Shown here one piece after another: positions 20,085-28,565 of a DNA stretch of 64,000 bases. Every line of letters starts with the position of its first letter. Within the stretch, counting starts at the first letter, position 1. The notes under the pieces were generated by a model that saw nothing but the letters and a program-made list of their open reading frames with translations, was not told the DNA's origin and did not search any database. The stretch comes from an uncultured Oceanospirillales bacterium. GTDB taxonomy: Bacteria; Pseudomonadota; Gammaproteobacteria; Xanthomonadales; SZUA-36. The translations under genes were made by a program, and so were the position numbers. The stretch spans positions 62,001 to 126,000 of the forward strand of contig CAJXKA010000005.1 in NCBI GenBank assembly GCA_913055655.1, in the 5' to 3' direction.

Positions 20085-21494
20085 ATGAACGAACAGGCTC
20101 AGATCACGACGGCGCCCGCGCCGCGGCCCGCGACAGCCGGGGGACGCCAGGCAAAACTCGGTTGGGGGGAAAAGGTCGGTTACGGCCTCGGGGACTTCGG
20201 CTTCAATTTCTACTGGACGACCATCGCCTCGTTCATCGCGGCGTTTTACACGGATGTCTTTGGCATCTCGGCCGCCGCCGCGGGAACGATGATCTTCGTC
20301 ACCCGCATCATCGACGCCTTCACCGACCCGATGATGGGCGCGATCGCCGACCGCACGAAATCACGCTGGGGAAAATTCCGCCCCTGGCTGCTGTTCGGCG
20401 GCCTGCCGATGGCCGCGGCCGGCGTGCTGACATTCACCACGCCTGACCTGGGCGAAGGCGGCAAGCTCATCTGGGCGTACGCCACCTATTCGGTGCTGAT
20501 GCTGCTTTACACCATGCTCAACACGCCCTACTCGGCACTGTCCGGGGTGATGACCGCCAGCAGCCAGGAGCGCACCACGCTCATCAGCGCGCGCTTTATC
20601 TTCGCGTTCACCTGCGGCGCCCTGGTCAACAAGTACACCCTGCCGCTGGTGGAATACTTCGGTGCCGGCAACGAGATCCGCGGCTGGCAGATGACGATGG
20701 TCCTGTACGGCGTGCTCGCGGCGAGCATCTTTGCGGTCACGTTCTTGACCACCCGCGAGCGGATCGAGCCGCCGGCCGACCAGGCGCCCACGCACCCGCT
20801 CCGCGATATCCAGGACCTGCTCGGCAACCGGCCCTGGATCATCCTGTTCATCCTGGCCATGGTCATCATGATGACCTTCACCATGCGCGCCGGCTCGGCC
20901 TACTACTATTTCTACTATTACGTGGAACGCCCGGACCTGCTGTCCAGCTACCTGTTCTGGCAGATGATCGCCTATGCCGCCGGCGCCGTGCTGGCCCCGG
21001 TGATGACCCGCTACATCGACAAGGCCAGGCTGCTGATGCTGCTGATGGGCACCGTCGGTGTGCTGTCGGTGCTGTTTTACTTCGTGCCAAAGGACATGAT
21101 CTGGGCGATGTTCACGCTGAATATCCTGATCAGCCTGGCGCTGGGGCCAAAATCGCCGCTGACCTGGTCGATGTACGCCGACACGGCCGACTACAACGAG
21201 TGGAAGAACGGCCGCCGCGCCACGGCAATGACGTTTTCGGCCGCGACGTTCGCGCAGAAGCTGGGCGGCTCGCTGGGTTCCGCCGGCATGCTGTGGATCC
21301 TGGCCGCAATTGGTTACGTCGCCAAGGAAGCCCAGAGCGGCGCCTCGCAGGCCGGCATCAACCTCTTGCAGACCGCCATTCCCGGACTGTTCGCCATTCT
21401 CGCCGTCGTGGTCATCGCGTTCTACAACCTGACCGGCGAGCAGTTGCAGAAGATCCAGGACGAACTGGAGGCGCGTTCCAGTGAGTCGTCCTGA
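20085..21494 (+). CDS. GPH-family (MelB-like) sugar:cation symporter
   Basis: 469 residues from ATG 20085, with AAAGGAG upstream. Twelve membrane helices are expected; the N-terminus reads KVGYGLGDFGFNFYW and the GPH signature follows as RIIDAFTDPMMGAIADRTKSRWGKFRPW. It imports a sugar or sugar acid together with H+ or Na+. Its start of the operon with GH94 and gluconokinase suggests cellobiose or cellobionate as substrate (inference). The last 14 bp overlap the GH94 gene. Confidence 0.88.
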   Translation: MNEQAQITTAPAPRPATAGGRQAKLGWGEKVGYGLGDFGFNFYWTTIASFIAAFYTDVFGISAAAAGTMIFVTRIIDAFTDPMMGAIADRTKSRWGKFRPWLLFGGLPMAAAGVLTFTTPDLGEGGKLIWAYATYSVLMLLYTMLNTPYSALSGVMTASSQERTTLISARFIFAFTCGALVNKYTLPLVEYFGAGNEIRGWQMTMVLYGVLAASIFAVTFLTTRERIEPPADQAPTHPLRDIQDLLGNRPWIILFILAMVIMMTFTMRAGSAYYYFYYYVERPDLLSSYLFWQMIAYAAGAVLAPVMTRYIDKARLLMLLMGTVGVLSVLFYFVPKDMIWAMFTLNILISLALGPKSPLTWSMYADTADYNEWKNGRRATAMTFSAATFAQKLGGSLGSAGMLWILAAIGYVAKEAQSGASQAGINLLQTAIPGLFAILAVVVIAFYNLTGEQLQKIQDELEARSSESS

Positions 21495-23853
21495 CCCGGT
21501 CCGGCCGGACGTCGACGGCCGGGTCGAACTGACATGCCCGCAGGCCATGCCGCGGGCCACCGCCTACCTGTGGAACCCCCACATGGTGGTCCAGGCCGGC
21601 TGCCGCGGCCACGTCGACGCGCGCCATATGCAGCCCGAGCCGGCGCGCTACTCGTATGCCCCCAACCTGGAAGCGAAGACCTTCCTGCAGCCCGAACAAC
21701 CGCCCTACCCGCACCAGCCCGGGCGCTTCGTCTACGTGAAGGACGAGGCCGATGGCGCGTTTTTCTCGGCGCCACACGAGCCCGTCAGGCGCGCGCCGGA
21801 GAACTTCCTGTTCTCCGCCGGCACGGACGACATCCGCTGGCGGGTCCGCAACCTGGGCATCGACGTGGACATGACCCTCGCGCTGCCCGTCGACGACGTC
21901 GTCGAGTTGTGGACGATCACGGTGAGCAACCCGGGCGACCAGCCACGCCGGCTGTCCGTCTATCCCTGCTTCACCATCGGCTACATGAGCTGGATGAACC
22001 AGTCCTCCGCCTGGCACGCGGCGCTGGGCGGCATCGTCGCTCGCTGCATTACGCCTTACCAGAAACTGGAAGACTGGCCGCGGGTCCGGGACATGAAAGA
22101 CCTGACGTTCCTGGTACCGGGAACGCCCCCCAGCGCCTATGAAACATCCCGCGACGCCTTCGAGGGCGAAGGCGGGCTGCACGCCCCGGATGGCGTCACG
22201 ACGCCCCGGCTTGGCGGCGGCGACGCGGTGTATGAAACCCCGGTCGGCGCCCTGCAGTATCGCCTGGAACTGGCGCCCGGCGCGCGCCGCGAGTTGCGTT
22301 TCCTGTTTGGCCCGGCGCGCAACACGGACGAGATCGACAACCTTCGACGGCGCTACCTGGACGGTGACGGCTTTGAGCGTGCGGCGAGGGAATACCGCGC
22401 TTACCAGCAACGCGGCGAAGGTTGCCTGCAGGCCCGTTCACCCGACCCCGAACTGGACGCCTTCAGCAACCGCTGGCTGCCCCGGCAGGTGTTCTTCCAG
22501 GGCCAGGTGAACCGCCTGTCGACGGACCCGCAGACCCGCAATTACCTGCAGGACGCCATGGGCATGGCATTCATCGCGCCCGATGCCGCGCGCGACGCAT
22601 TCCGGCGTTCACTCGCCCAGCAGGAAACCGACGGCGCCATGCCGGACGGCATCCTGCTTCGGGAAGATGCCGAGCTGAAATACATCAACCAGGTGCCGCA
22701 CACCGACCACGCGTGCTGGCTGCCGCTGGTGCTTCAGGCCTGGCTGGATGAAACGGGTGACACGGCGTTCCTGGACGAGCACATCGAATGCGGCCATGGC
22801 CAAACGCGGACGGTCCGCGAGCGGATCACGGCCGCGATGGACTGGCTGGTCAACAACCGCGACGGGCGCGGCCTGAGCCTGATTGCCCAGGGCGACTGGT
22901 GCGACCCGATGAACATGGTCGGCCCCGCCGGCCGCGGCGTGTCCGGCTGGCTGTCGATGGCCACGGCGTACGCGCTGCGCACCTGGGCGGGCATCCTCGC
23001 CGGCACCGGCGATGAAACGACCGCGGACCGTATGAACGAGGAAGCGGATCAATTCGTCGCGGCCATCCGCGAGCACCTCTGGGACGGCGACTGGTTCGCG
23101 CGTGGCATTACTGATGCGGGCCGCCCCTTTGGCATCGCCGAGGACACCGAGGGCCGCATCTTCCTGAATGCGCAGAGCTGGGCGTTGCTCGCCGGCGCCG
23201 CGGACGACGAGCAGAAACAACGACTGGTCAAAGCCGTGGCGTCACAGCTGCTGACCCCTCACGGGGCGGTCATGCTCGCACCGCCCTACACGCGCATGCG
23301 CGACGATGTCGGCCGGTTGACACAAAAGCACCCCGGCGTTTCGGAAAATGGCTCGGTCTACAACCACGCGGCCGCATTCTGGGTGCGCGCGCTCTACGCC
23401 GTCGGCGAAGCGGACCGCGCCTTCGACGTGCTGCGCCGCATGCTGCCCGGGCCCGGCATCGACGACCGCCTGCAGCGGGGCCAGCTGCCGGTGTTCGTCC
23501 CCAACTACTACCGGGGCGCGCACAAGCAGCACCCGCGCACCGCCGGCCGCTCCAGCCAGCTGATCAATACCGGCACCGCCGGCTGGCTGTACCGGATCCT
23601 GGTCGAGGACCTCTACGGCCTCCGGGGTCATCCCGACGGGCTGCGGGTGCGGCCCCAGCTGCCCTCGAACTGGAACCGTGCCTGCGCGACCCGGCATTTC
23701 CGCGGCGCGACCTTTGAAGTGAATTACCACCGCTCGGGTGACGGGCCAACGCGCACGTGGCTGGACGGCGTGGAACTGAAGGGCGGCGTCATCCACGACA
23801 TCGAGCCCGGGCGGGAATACACCATCGACGTCCGCCTGCCGGCAACGACATGA
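21481..23853 (+). CDS. GH94 phosphorylase, probably cellobionic acid phosphorylase
   Basis: 790 residues from GTG 21481, with GGAGG about 10 nt upstream. GH94 features include the N-terminal beta-sandwich (PHMVVQAGCRGHVDARHM) and the catalytic (alpha/alpha)6 barrel with GDWCD at 471-475, corresponding to the DWND motif of cellobiose phosphorylases. Near the end, FVPNYYRGAHKQHP and AGRSSQLINTGTAGWLYR are found. Length and the adjacent gluconokinase favour cellobionic acid phosphorylase: cellobionate plus phosphate gives glucose-1-phosphate and gluconate in the cytoplasm. There is no signal peptide, as expected. Another GH94 specificity (for example beta-1,2- or 1,3-glucan) cannot be excluded. 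Confidence 0.75.
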   Translation: MSRPDPVRPDVDGRVELTCPQAMPRATAYLWNPHMVVQAGCRGHVDARHMQPEPARYSYAPNLEAKTFLQPEQPPYPHQPGRFVYVKDEADGAFFSAPHEPVRRAPENFLFSAGTDDIRWRVRNLGIDVDMTLALPVDDVVELWTITVSNPGDQPRRLSVYPCFTIGYMSWMNQSSAWHAALGGIVARCITPYQKLEDWPRVRDMKDLTFLVPGTPPSAYETSRDAFEGEGGLHAPDGVTTPRLGGGDAVYETPVGALQYRLELAPGARRELRFLFGPARNTDEIDNLRRRYLDGDGFERAAREYRAYQQRGEGCLQARSPDPELDAFSNRWLPRQVFFQGQVNRLSTDPQTRNYLQDAMGMAFIAPDAARDAFRRSLAQQETDGAMPDGILLREDAELKYINQVPHTDHACWLPLVLQAWLDETGDTAFLDEHIECGHGQTRTVRERITAAMDWLVNNRDGRGLSLIAQGDWCDPMNMVGPAGRGVSGWLSMATAYALRTWAGILAGTGDETTADRMNEEADQFVAAIREHLWDGDWFARGITDAGRPFGIAEDTEGRIFLNAQSWALLAGAADDEQKQRLVKAVASQLLTPHGAVMLAPPYTRMRDDVGRLTQKHPGVSENGSVYNHAAAFWVRALYAVGEADRAFDVLRRMLPGPGIDDRLQRGQLPVFVPNYYRGAHKQHPRTAGRSSQLINTGTAGWLYRILVEDLYGLRGHPDGLRVRPQLPSNWNRACATRHFRGATFEVNYHRSGDGPTRTWLDGVELKGGVIHDIEPGREYTIDVRLPATT

Positions 23854-24392
23854 CCGCGCCGCCCGTCCTGGTGGCCGTCATGGGCGTGAGCGGCTGCGGT
23901 AAATCCACCGTCGCCCGGGCCCTGGCGGACGCGCTCGACATGGTCATGGTGGAGGCCGATGACTACCACGGTGAAGACAACATCGCGCAGATGGCGCGCG
24001 GCGAACCCCTCACCGACGCACAACGCGGGCCGTGGATGGACAGCCTGTGCGCCGCACTGAAGTCGAAACTGGATGCCGGCCAGGATTGCGCCTTGGCTTT
24101 CAGCGGCTTGCGGCGGATTCACCGTGACCGGGTGCGAGCGTTAGGTTACCCTGTGCTTTACCTGCACCTGGAAGGCGAACCGGCCGTGATCGCGGCCCGC
24201 ATGGCAAGCCGGACCGGGCATTTCATGCCCCCCGGAATGCTGGCGAGCCAGTGTCGCGACCTGGAACCGACCGATGGCGAGGCGGATGTTCAGCACATTC
24301 GCGTCGACACGACGGTTGAACAGGTGACGGACGAGGCCCTGCAGGCAGCGAAGCAGTTCCTGCGCGCAAACGACCGGAGGAGAGAACAATGA
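23850..24392 (+). CDS. gntK: Gluconokinase
   Basis: 180 residues; the ATG overlaps the GH94 stop (ATGA). The P-loop is GVSGCGKST at residues 12-20, followed by the gluconokinase signatures VEADDYHGEDNIAQMARGEPLTD (in part) and GHFMPPGMLASQ. It phosphorylates gluconate to 6-phosphogluconate for the pentose-phosphate or Entner-Doudoroff route. Tight coupling to GH94 indicates that gluconate is produced by that enzyme. The stop overlaps the next ATG by 4 bp. Confidence 0.9.
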   Translation: MTAPPVLVAVMGVSGCGKSTVARALADALDMVMVEADDYHGEDNIAQMARGEPLTDAQRGPWMDSLCAALKSKLDAGQDCALAFSGLRRIHRDRVRALGYPVLYLHLEGEPAVIAARMASRTGHFMPPGMLASQCRDLEPTDGEADVQHIRVDTTVEQVTDEALQAAKQFLRANDRRREQ

Positions 24393-25213
24393 CGAATAAA
24401 TCGACGGCCGCCAGGGCGGCGGCACTGGGCGCACTCACCGCCCTGTTTACCGGCCTGCCCCTGGACGACGCCTCGGCCGCGAACACGCGGCTGACGCTGG
24501 AAGCCCCCTACGCCGCCGAGGCGCCGCAGGTGGACGGCAACCCGACCGACAAGGCCTGGGAGAAAGCCGCCTGGCGCCCCATGGACAAGCTGATGCTGGG
24601 CGACATGCCAGCGCCCGAGGATTTTTCCGGCCGCTACAAGGTGGTCTGGACCCGCGACCACCTGTACCTGCTGGCCGAGATCACCGACGACGTGCTGCTC
24701 GACACCCACCCGGACCCGCTGGAAAGCTACTGGGAAGACGACACGCTGGAGATCTTCATCGACGAGGACAACAGCGACGGCGACCACCAGTTCAACTACA
24801 ACGCCTTCGCCTACCACGTGGCCCTGGACAACCAGGCCGTCGACACCGGCCCGTTCCGGACCCCGGAGGACGAAGCCGAAGGCATCCAGTCCGTCCGCGT
24901 CTTTCCTGATCATATCCTGTCGCGCTGGCAGCGCGGACACGGCGACAACAACGCCGTGTTCTGGGAAGTCCGCATCACCGTGTACGGCGATAACTTCAAG
25001 GACAGCTACGCCACCGGCGAAACACCCGCGCGGCCCGTGACGCTTTCGGCCGGCAAGGAACTCGGTTTCATGGTCGCCTACTGCGACAGCGACGTCCCTG
25101 GCGGCGGCCGTGAGCACTTCGTGGGCGACATGGAGATCGAACCGGTTGATGGCGACCGCAATCGCGGCTGGATCGACGCCGGCGTGTTCGGGACCCTCGT
25201 ACTGAAGCCGTGA
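24389..25213 (+). CDS. Exported CBM9-like carbohydrate-binding protein
   Basis: 274 residues with a signal peptide ending near DASAA. The mature part is a CBM9-type domain: AEAPQVDGNPTDKAWEKA, YKVVWTRDHLYLLAEITDD, SYWEDDTLEIFIDEDNSDG and MVAYCDSD. In known CBM9 modules the domain binds sugar ends; here it stands alone, which suggests a periplasmic or surface binding role for the oligosaccharide imported by this operon. It is translationally coupled to gluconokinase. The TGA stop is the first three bases of a TGACGGG repeat array. Confidence 0.8.
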   Translation: MTNKSTAARAAALGALTALFTGLPLDDASAANTRLTLEAPYAAEAPQVDGNPTDKAWEKAAWRPMDKLMLGDMPAPEDFSGRYKVVWTRDHLYLLAEITDDVLLDTHPDPLESYWEDDTLEIFIDEDNSDGDHQFNYNAFAYHVALDNQAVDTGPFRTPEDEAEGIQSVRVFPDHILSRWQRGHGDNNAVFWEVRITVYGDNFKDSYATGETPARPVTLSAGKELGFMVAYCDSDVPGGGREHFVGDMEIEPVDGDRNRGWIDAGVFGTLVLKP

Positions 25214-25266
25214 CGGGTGACGGGTGACGGGTGACGGGTGACGGGTGACGGGTGACGGGTGACGGG
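25211..25266. repeat. Heptanucleotide tandem array (TGACGGG x8)
   Basis: Eight perfect 7-bp units. The first unit contains the stop codon of the CBM9-like gene, and the likely GTG start of the next gene (25252) is inside the array. Unit number therefore sets the frame and the 5' end of the PhyH gene. Confidence 0.97.
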
Positions 25267-26094
25267 CTAAGCGAATCACGATTTCGGCGTGATGGCTATG
25301 TCATTGTCGAAAAGGCGTTCACCCCGGAAACGCTGGCGCCGTTGCGTTCGGCGGCCAACGCGATTGTCGGGCGTTTCGACGCCGAAGCCCACCGCACCGT
25401 GTTCAGCACGGTCGATCGCGACACTGCCAACGACGACTATTTCCTCGATTCCGCCGAGGCCGTTCACTGCTTCCTGGAAGAAGGCGCCGTAGACGCGAAC
25501 GGGCAACTCCTTGTACCGAAGACCCGCGCCGTCAACAAGATCGGCCACGCCCTGCACGACCTGGAACCCACATTCCGTGACTTTTGCCGCCAACCGCTGA
25601 TTGGCCGGATGCTGCGGGATCTGGGTCACGACCAGCCGGTGCTGGTGCAGACCATGGTCATTTTCAAACAACCGGGTATTGGCGGCGAGGTCGGCTGGCA
25701 CCAGGACGCCACTTACCTGGACGCCAGTCCGCCGGGGGTCATCGGCGCATGGGTGGCGCTGGAAGATGCCGACCGCGATAACGGTTGCCTGTGGGTGGCG
25801 CCGGGCGGTCACCGTGGCCCGCTCAGGGAAACTTACGAGGTGGACTGGGATCGCCGTCACGGACACCTGCGGCAGGTCGACCCGACGCCGTGGCCGACCA
25901 CCGATACGGCGAAAGCGCTGGAAGTCCCCGCCGGCACGCTGGTGCTGTTCAGCGACCACCTGCCGCACTACAGCGCCGTCAATCGCTCCGACCGTTCCCG
26001 CCTGGCGTTCACCATGCACTTCGCCAATCGCGGTGCCGATTGGCGCGCCAGCAACTGGCTACAACGACCAACGCTCGGCGATTTCCCGGTCTGA
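25252..26094 (+). CDS. Phytanoyl-CoA dioxygenase (PhyH) family protein
   Basis: 280 residues. It is a non-haem Fe(II)/2-oxoglutarate oxygenase fold: GWHQDATY supplies the HxD iron ligands and FSDHLPHYS the second His, with an Arg in SDRSRLAF for 2-oxoglutarate. FRRDGYVIVEKAFTPETL is the usual N-terminus of the family. The start is unusual: GTG 25252 lies inside the TGACGGG array, and other GTGs of the array run into TGA or TAA. The substrate is unknown. No clear ribosome site is seen, so translation may depend on coupling to the upstream gene. Confidence 0.82.
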   Translation: MTGDGLSESRFRRDGYVIVEKAFTPETLAPLRSAANAIVGRFDAEAHRTVFSTVDRDTANDDYFLDSAEAVHCFLEEGAVDANGQLLVPKTRAVNKIGHALHDLEPTFRDFCRQPLIGRMLRDLGHDQPVLVQTMVIFKQPGIGGEVGWHQDATYLDASPPGVIGAWVALEDADRDNGCLWVAPGGHRGPLRETYEVDWDRRHGHLRQVDPTPWPTTDTAKALEVPAGTLVLFSDHLPHYSAVNRSDRSRLAFTMHFANRGADWRASNWLQRPTLGDFPV

Positions 26095-26108
26095 AGCCCG
26101 CACCACGC

Positions 26109-27497
26109 TCAGCGGAACATGCCGCCGACGCGAAAACGCCAGGCCGCGATCCCCAGCAACACCACCGAGTACGCCACCAGCACCGCCAGCCACGGCCAGG
26201 CCAGCTGCAACAGGCCCAGGCCTTCCCACAGCGCGCCGCGAAAGGCCTCAATTCCCCAGTAGACCAGGCTGAACTTGCCGATGGCCTGCATCAGCGGTGG
26301 CATCCACTGCAGCGGCACCCAGGCGCCGCTCATGGCGGTCATGCCCAGGATCAGCAGCGTGCCGATGCCCTGCGTCTGCTGCGGCGTGGAGCACAGCGCC
26401 GCCAGCACCATGCCAAACGCGGTGCAAGCGGACGCGGCCAGCACACAGATCAGCACCAGGATCGGGAAATGCGACCACACGTCGATGTCGAACAGGAACG
26501 ACGAGGCAATGAACAGTGTCAGCGCCTGCGCGACGCCCAGCGAGGTATTGAACAGGTACTTCGACCACAGGATATGCGTGCGCTTGACCGGCATCGACAG
26601 CAGCCGCAGGAACATCCCCTCGCGGCGCTCCTCGAACAGCGACGCCGCCGACGCCGTGGTGGCGAACAGCAGGAACATCAGCGCGTAGCCGCCAATCATG
26701 CGCGTCAGCTGCGGATTGCTGACTTCCTTGCCATAAACCTGGTCCTCGCGGATGGTGAGCAGGTTGTCGAAGACCGATGCCAGGCCGGCTTCGTCACCGG
26801 CGCTTTCACCGGAATTGTCGCCACTTTCGCCATCAACCGCCACGTCGTCACCAAGGATGCCATCCAGCAGGGCGCCAAAGGTCATTTCGTCGGGATCGAC
26901 CTGGAACGCCGGGTCGTCAATGGATTCATTCAGCAGCTCGGCCAGCCCCTCGCGAAATACGGCGGTCTGGGCCAGCCCCATGTTCGCTTCCTGCCAGTCA
27001 TCCACCTGCGGTGCCAGCAGCTGTGGCAGCTTCATGAACACCGCTTTTTGCACCAGGCCGTTGACGACCTGCGACTCGATTTCATTACGCGGGTTGGAAA
27101 TGAACTCGATGCGAACGCCGATACCTTCATCCGCCAGGTAGTCTTCGGGCACGACCACCGCGAAGTTGTACTGCCGGTCGACGATGCCCTGGCGAATGCT
27201 GTCTGTCGTGAATGGCGTCAGCGTTCCGTCTTCGCTCGAGAAGCCACGGAGCACGTTCAGGCCGTCTTCGGCCTCAAGTGATTCGATGACCGCATCGCCA
27301 CCCGGCTCGCCCGACGCGTTCAGCGCCGCCACGGTGATCCTGGCGCCGATGCCGCCGTTGTCATCACCGCTGCCGCCAAAAATATTGCCGAAGATGTAAA
27401 TCAGGACAAACGGCACCAGGAAGGTCAGCAGGATGGCCGCCTTGTCGCCCAGGAACAACCGGTACTCCTTGCCCAGCAGGGCCAGCACCGCCTTCAT
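26109..27497 (-). CDS. ABC-2 type exporter permease
   Basis: 462 residues. An N-terminal helix (AAILLTFLVPFVLIYIFGNIF) is followed by a ~220-residue extracytoplasmic region and five more helices in the C-terminal half, the layout of ABC-2/NatB-like permeases. FEERREGMFLRLLSMPVKRTHILWSKYLF is the typical coupling region before the membrane bundle. It pairs with the ATPase gene, overlapping by 4 bp. The substrate is unknown. Confidence 0.88.
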   Translation of the reverse strand: MKAVLALLGKEYRLFLGDKAAILLTFLVPFVLIYIFGNIFGGSGDDNGGIGARITVAALNASGEPGGDAVIESLEAEDGLNVLRGFSSEDGTLTPFTTDSIRQGIVDRQYNFAVVVPEDYLADEGIGVRIEFISNPRNEIESQVVNGLVQKAVFMKLPQLLAPQVDDWQEANMGLAQTAVFREGLAELLNESIDDPAFQVDPDEMTFGALLDGILGDDVAVDGESGDNSGESAGDEAGLASVFDNLLTIREDQVYGKEVSNPQLTRMIGGYALMFLLFATTASAASLFEERREGMFLRLLSMPVKRTHILWSKYLFNTSLGVAQALTLFIASSFLFDIDVWSHFPILVLICVLAASACTAFGMVLAALCSTPQQTQGIGTLLILGMTAMSGAWVPLQWMPPLMQAIGKFSLVYWGIEAFRGALWEGLGLLQLAWPWLAVLVAYSVVLLGIAAWRFRVGGMFR

Positions 27498-28423
27498 TCG
27501 CGCAACTCCCGGCCGGTCAGCTGCAGGAACAGGTGCTCCAGCGTCGGCCGCTCGACAATGACATCGCGCGGCTCCAGGCCCTCGCCCTCGGCCCAGGCAT
27601 GGAAGCGTGACAACCGGAACCCCTCGCCCGGCGCAAGCGTGTGAACACGCTCGCCGGCCGTCACTTCGCCGAACTGCGACAGCGCCGCGACCGTGGCTTC
27701 TTCGAGCTCACTCCCCCGCACCCGTACCGCGTTGACCGCCGGCAACCCGTCCAGCAGGCCATCGATATCACCCTCGGCCAGGATGCGGCCATGATCAATA
27801 ATCGCGACGCGGTCGCACAGCCGCTCGGCCTCTTCCATGTAATGGGTGGAGTAGATGACCGTCATGCCCCGCGCCTTGAGTTCCAGCAGGGTTTCGAAGA
27901 TGGCATTGCGCGACTGCGGATCAACGCCCACCGTGGGCTCGTCGCAGAGCAGCAGTTCGGGTTCGTGCAGCAGCGCCGCGGCAATATTCAGGCGCCGCAT
28001 CATGCCACCGGAAAACGTCTTCACCCGGTCGCCACGGCGGTCCGTCAGGCGCGCGGTCTCCAGCACCGCATCCACCCGCTTCGACAGGCCCCGGCCCGAC
28101 AGGCCGTAGAGCCGGCCGAACAGTACCAGGTTGGCCTCGGCGCTGAGTTCCTTGTACAGGGCGATGTGCTGCGGGGCGAAACCGATGCGCAGCTTCTGGG
28201 CCGTATCCGCCGGGTCCAGCACCTCGCCGAACAGCAACAGCTGCCCGTCATCGGCATCCTGGAAACCGGTCACCAGGCTCATGAACGTGGACTTGCCGGC
28301 ACCATTGGGCCCCAGCAGGCCAAAGAACGCGCCTTTCGGAACGGCCAGGTCCAGGCCATCCAGCGCCACGGTGTCGCCAAAAGACTTGCGCAGCCCGGTG
28401 GCCGCGAGTGCGGTGTCTGTCAT
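27494..28423 (-). CDS. ABC transporter ATP-binding protein
   Basis: 309 residues. The Walker A is GPNGAGKST at 38-46, the signature is FSGGMMRRL, and the Walker B is LLLCDEPTVG followed by a His switch in YSTHYMEEAERL. The C-terminal ~80 residues are the usual accessory tail of ABC-2 exporters. It energises the permease encoded immediately downstream. A heptamer array pair lies just upstream (28479-28565). Confidence 0.92.
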   Translation of the reverse strand: MTDTALAATGLRKSFGDTVALDGLDLAVPKGAFFGLLGPNGAGKSTFMSLVTGFQDADDGQLLLFGEVLDPADTAQKLRIGFAPQHIALYKELSAEANLVLFGRLYGLSGRGLSKRVDAVLETARLTDRRGDRVKTFSGGMMRRLNIAAALLHEPELLLCDEPTVGVDPQSRNAIFETLLELKARGMTVIYSTHYMEEAERLCDRVAIIDHGRILAEGDIDGLLDGLPAVNAVRVRGSELEEATVAALSQFGEVTAGERVHTLAPGEGFRLSRFHAWAEGEGLEPRDVIVERPTLEHLFLQLTGRELRE

Positions 28424-28478
28424 TTTCCCCCTCCCTTTCCCATTGTGACGGTAGTCCGGCGGGAAAAGTTACTTTTTC

Positions 28479-28565
28479 AGTAAGCGGTGAGCAGTAAGGG
28501 CACAAGCTGATGGCCAACCACGAAAACCCTCAAAACTGCTCACTGCTTACCGCTTACTGCTTACA
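28479..28565. repeat. Inverted pair of heptamer arrays (28479-28499 and 28538-28565)
   Basis: The left block reads AGTAAGC, GGTGAGC, AGTAAGG. The right block reads GCTCACT, GCTTACC, GCTTACT, GCTTACA, which is the reverse complement of the same unit. The two could pair into a stem with a ~38-nt loop. The right block contains the TAA stop of the Gfo/Idh gene (28561-28563 on the minus strand). Confidence 0.9.
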
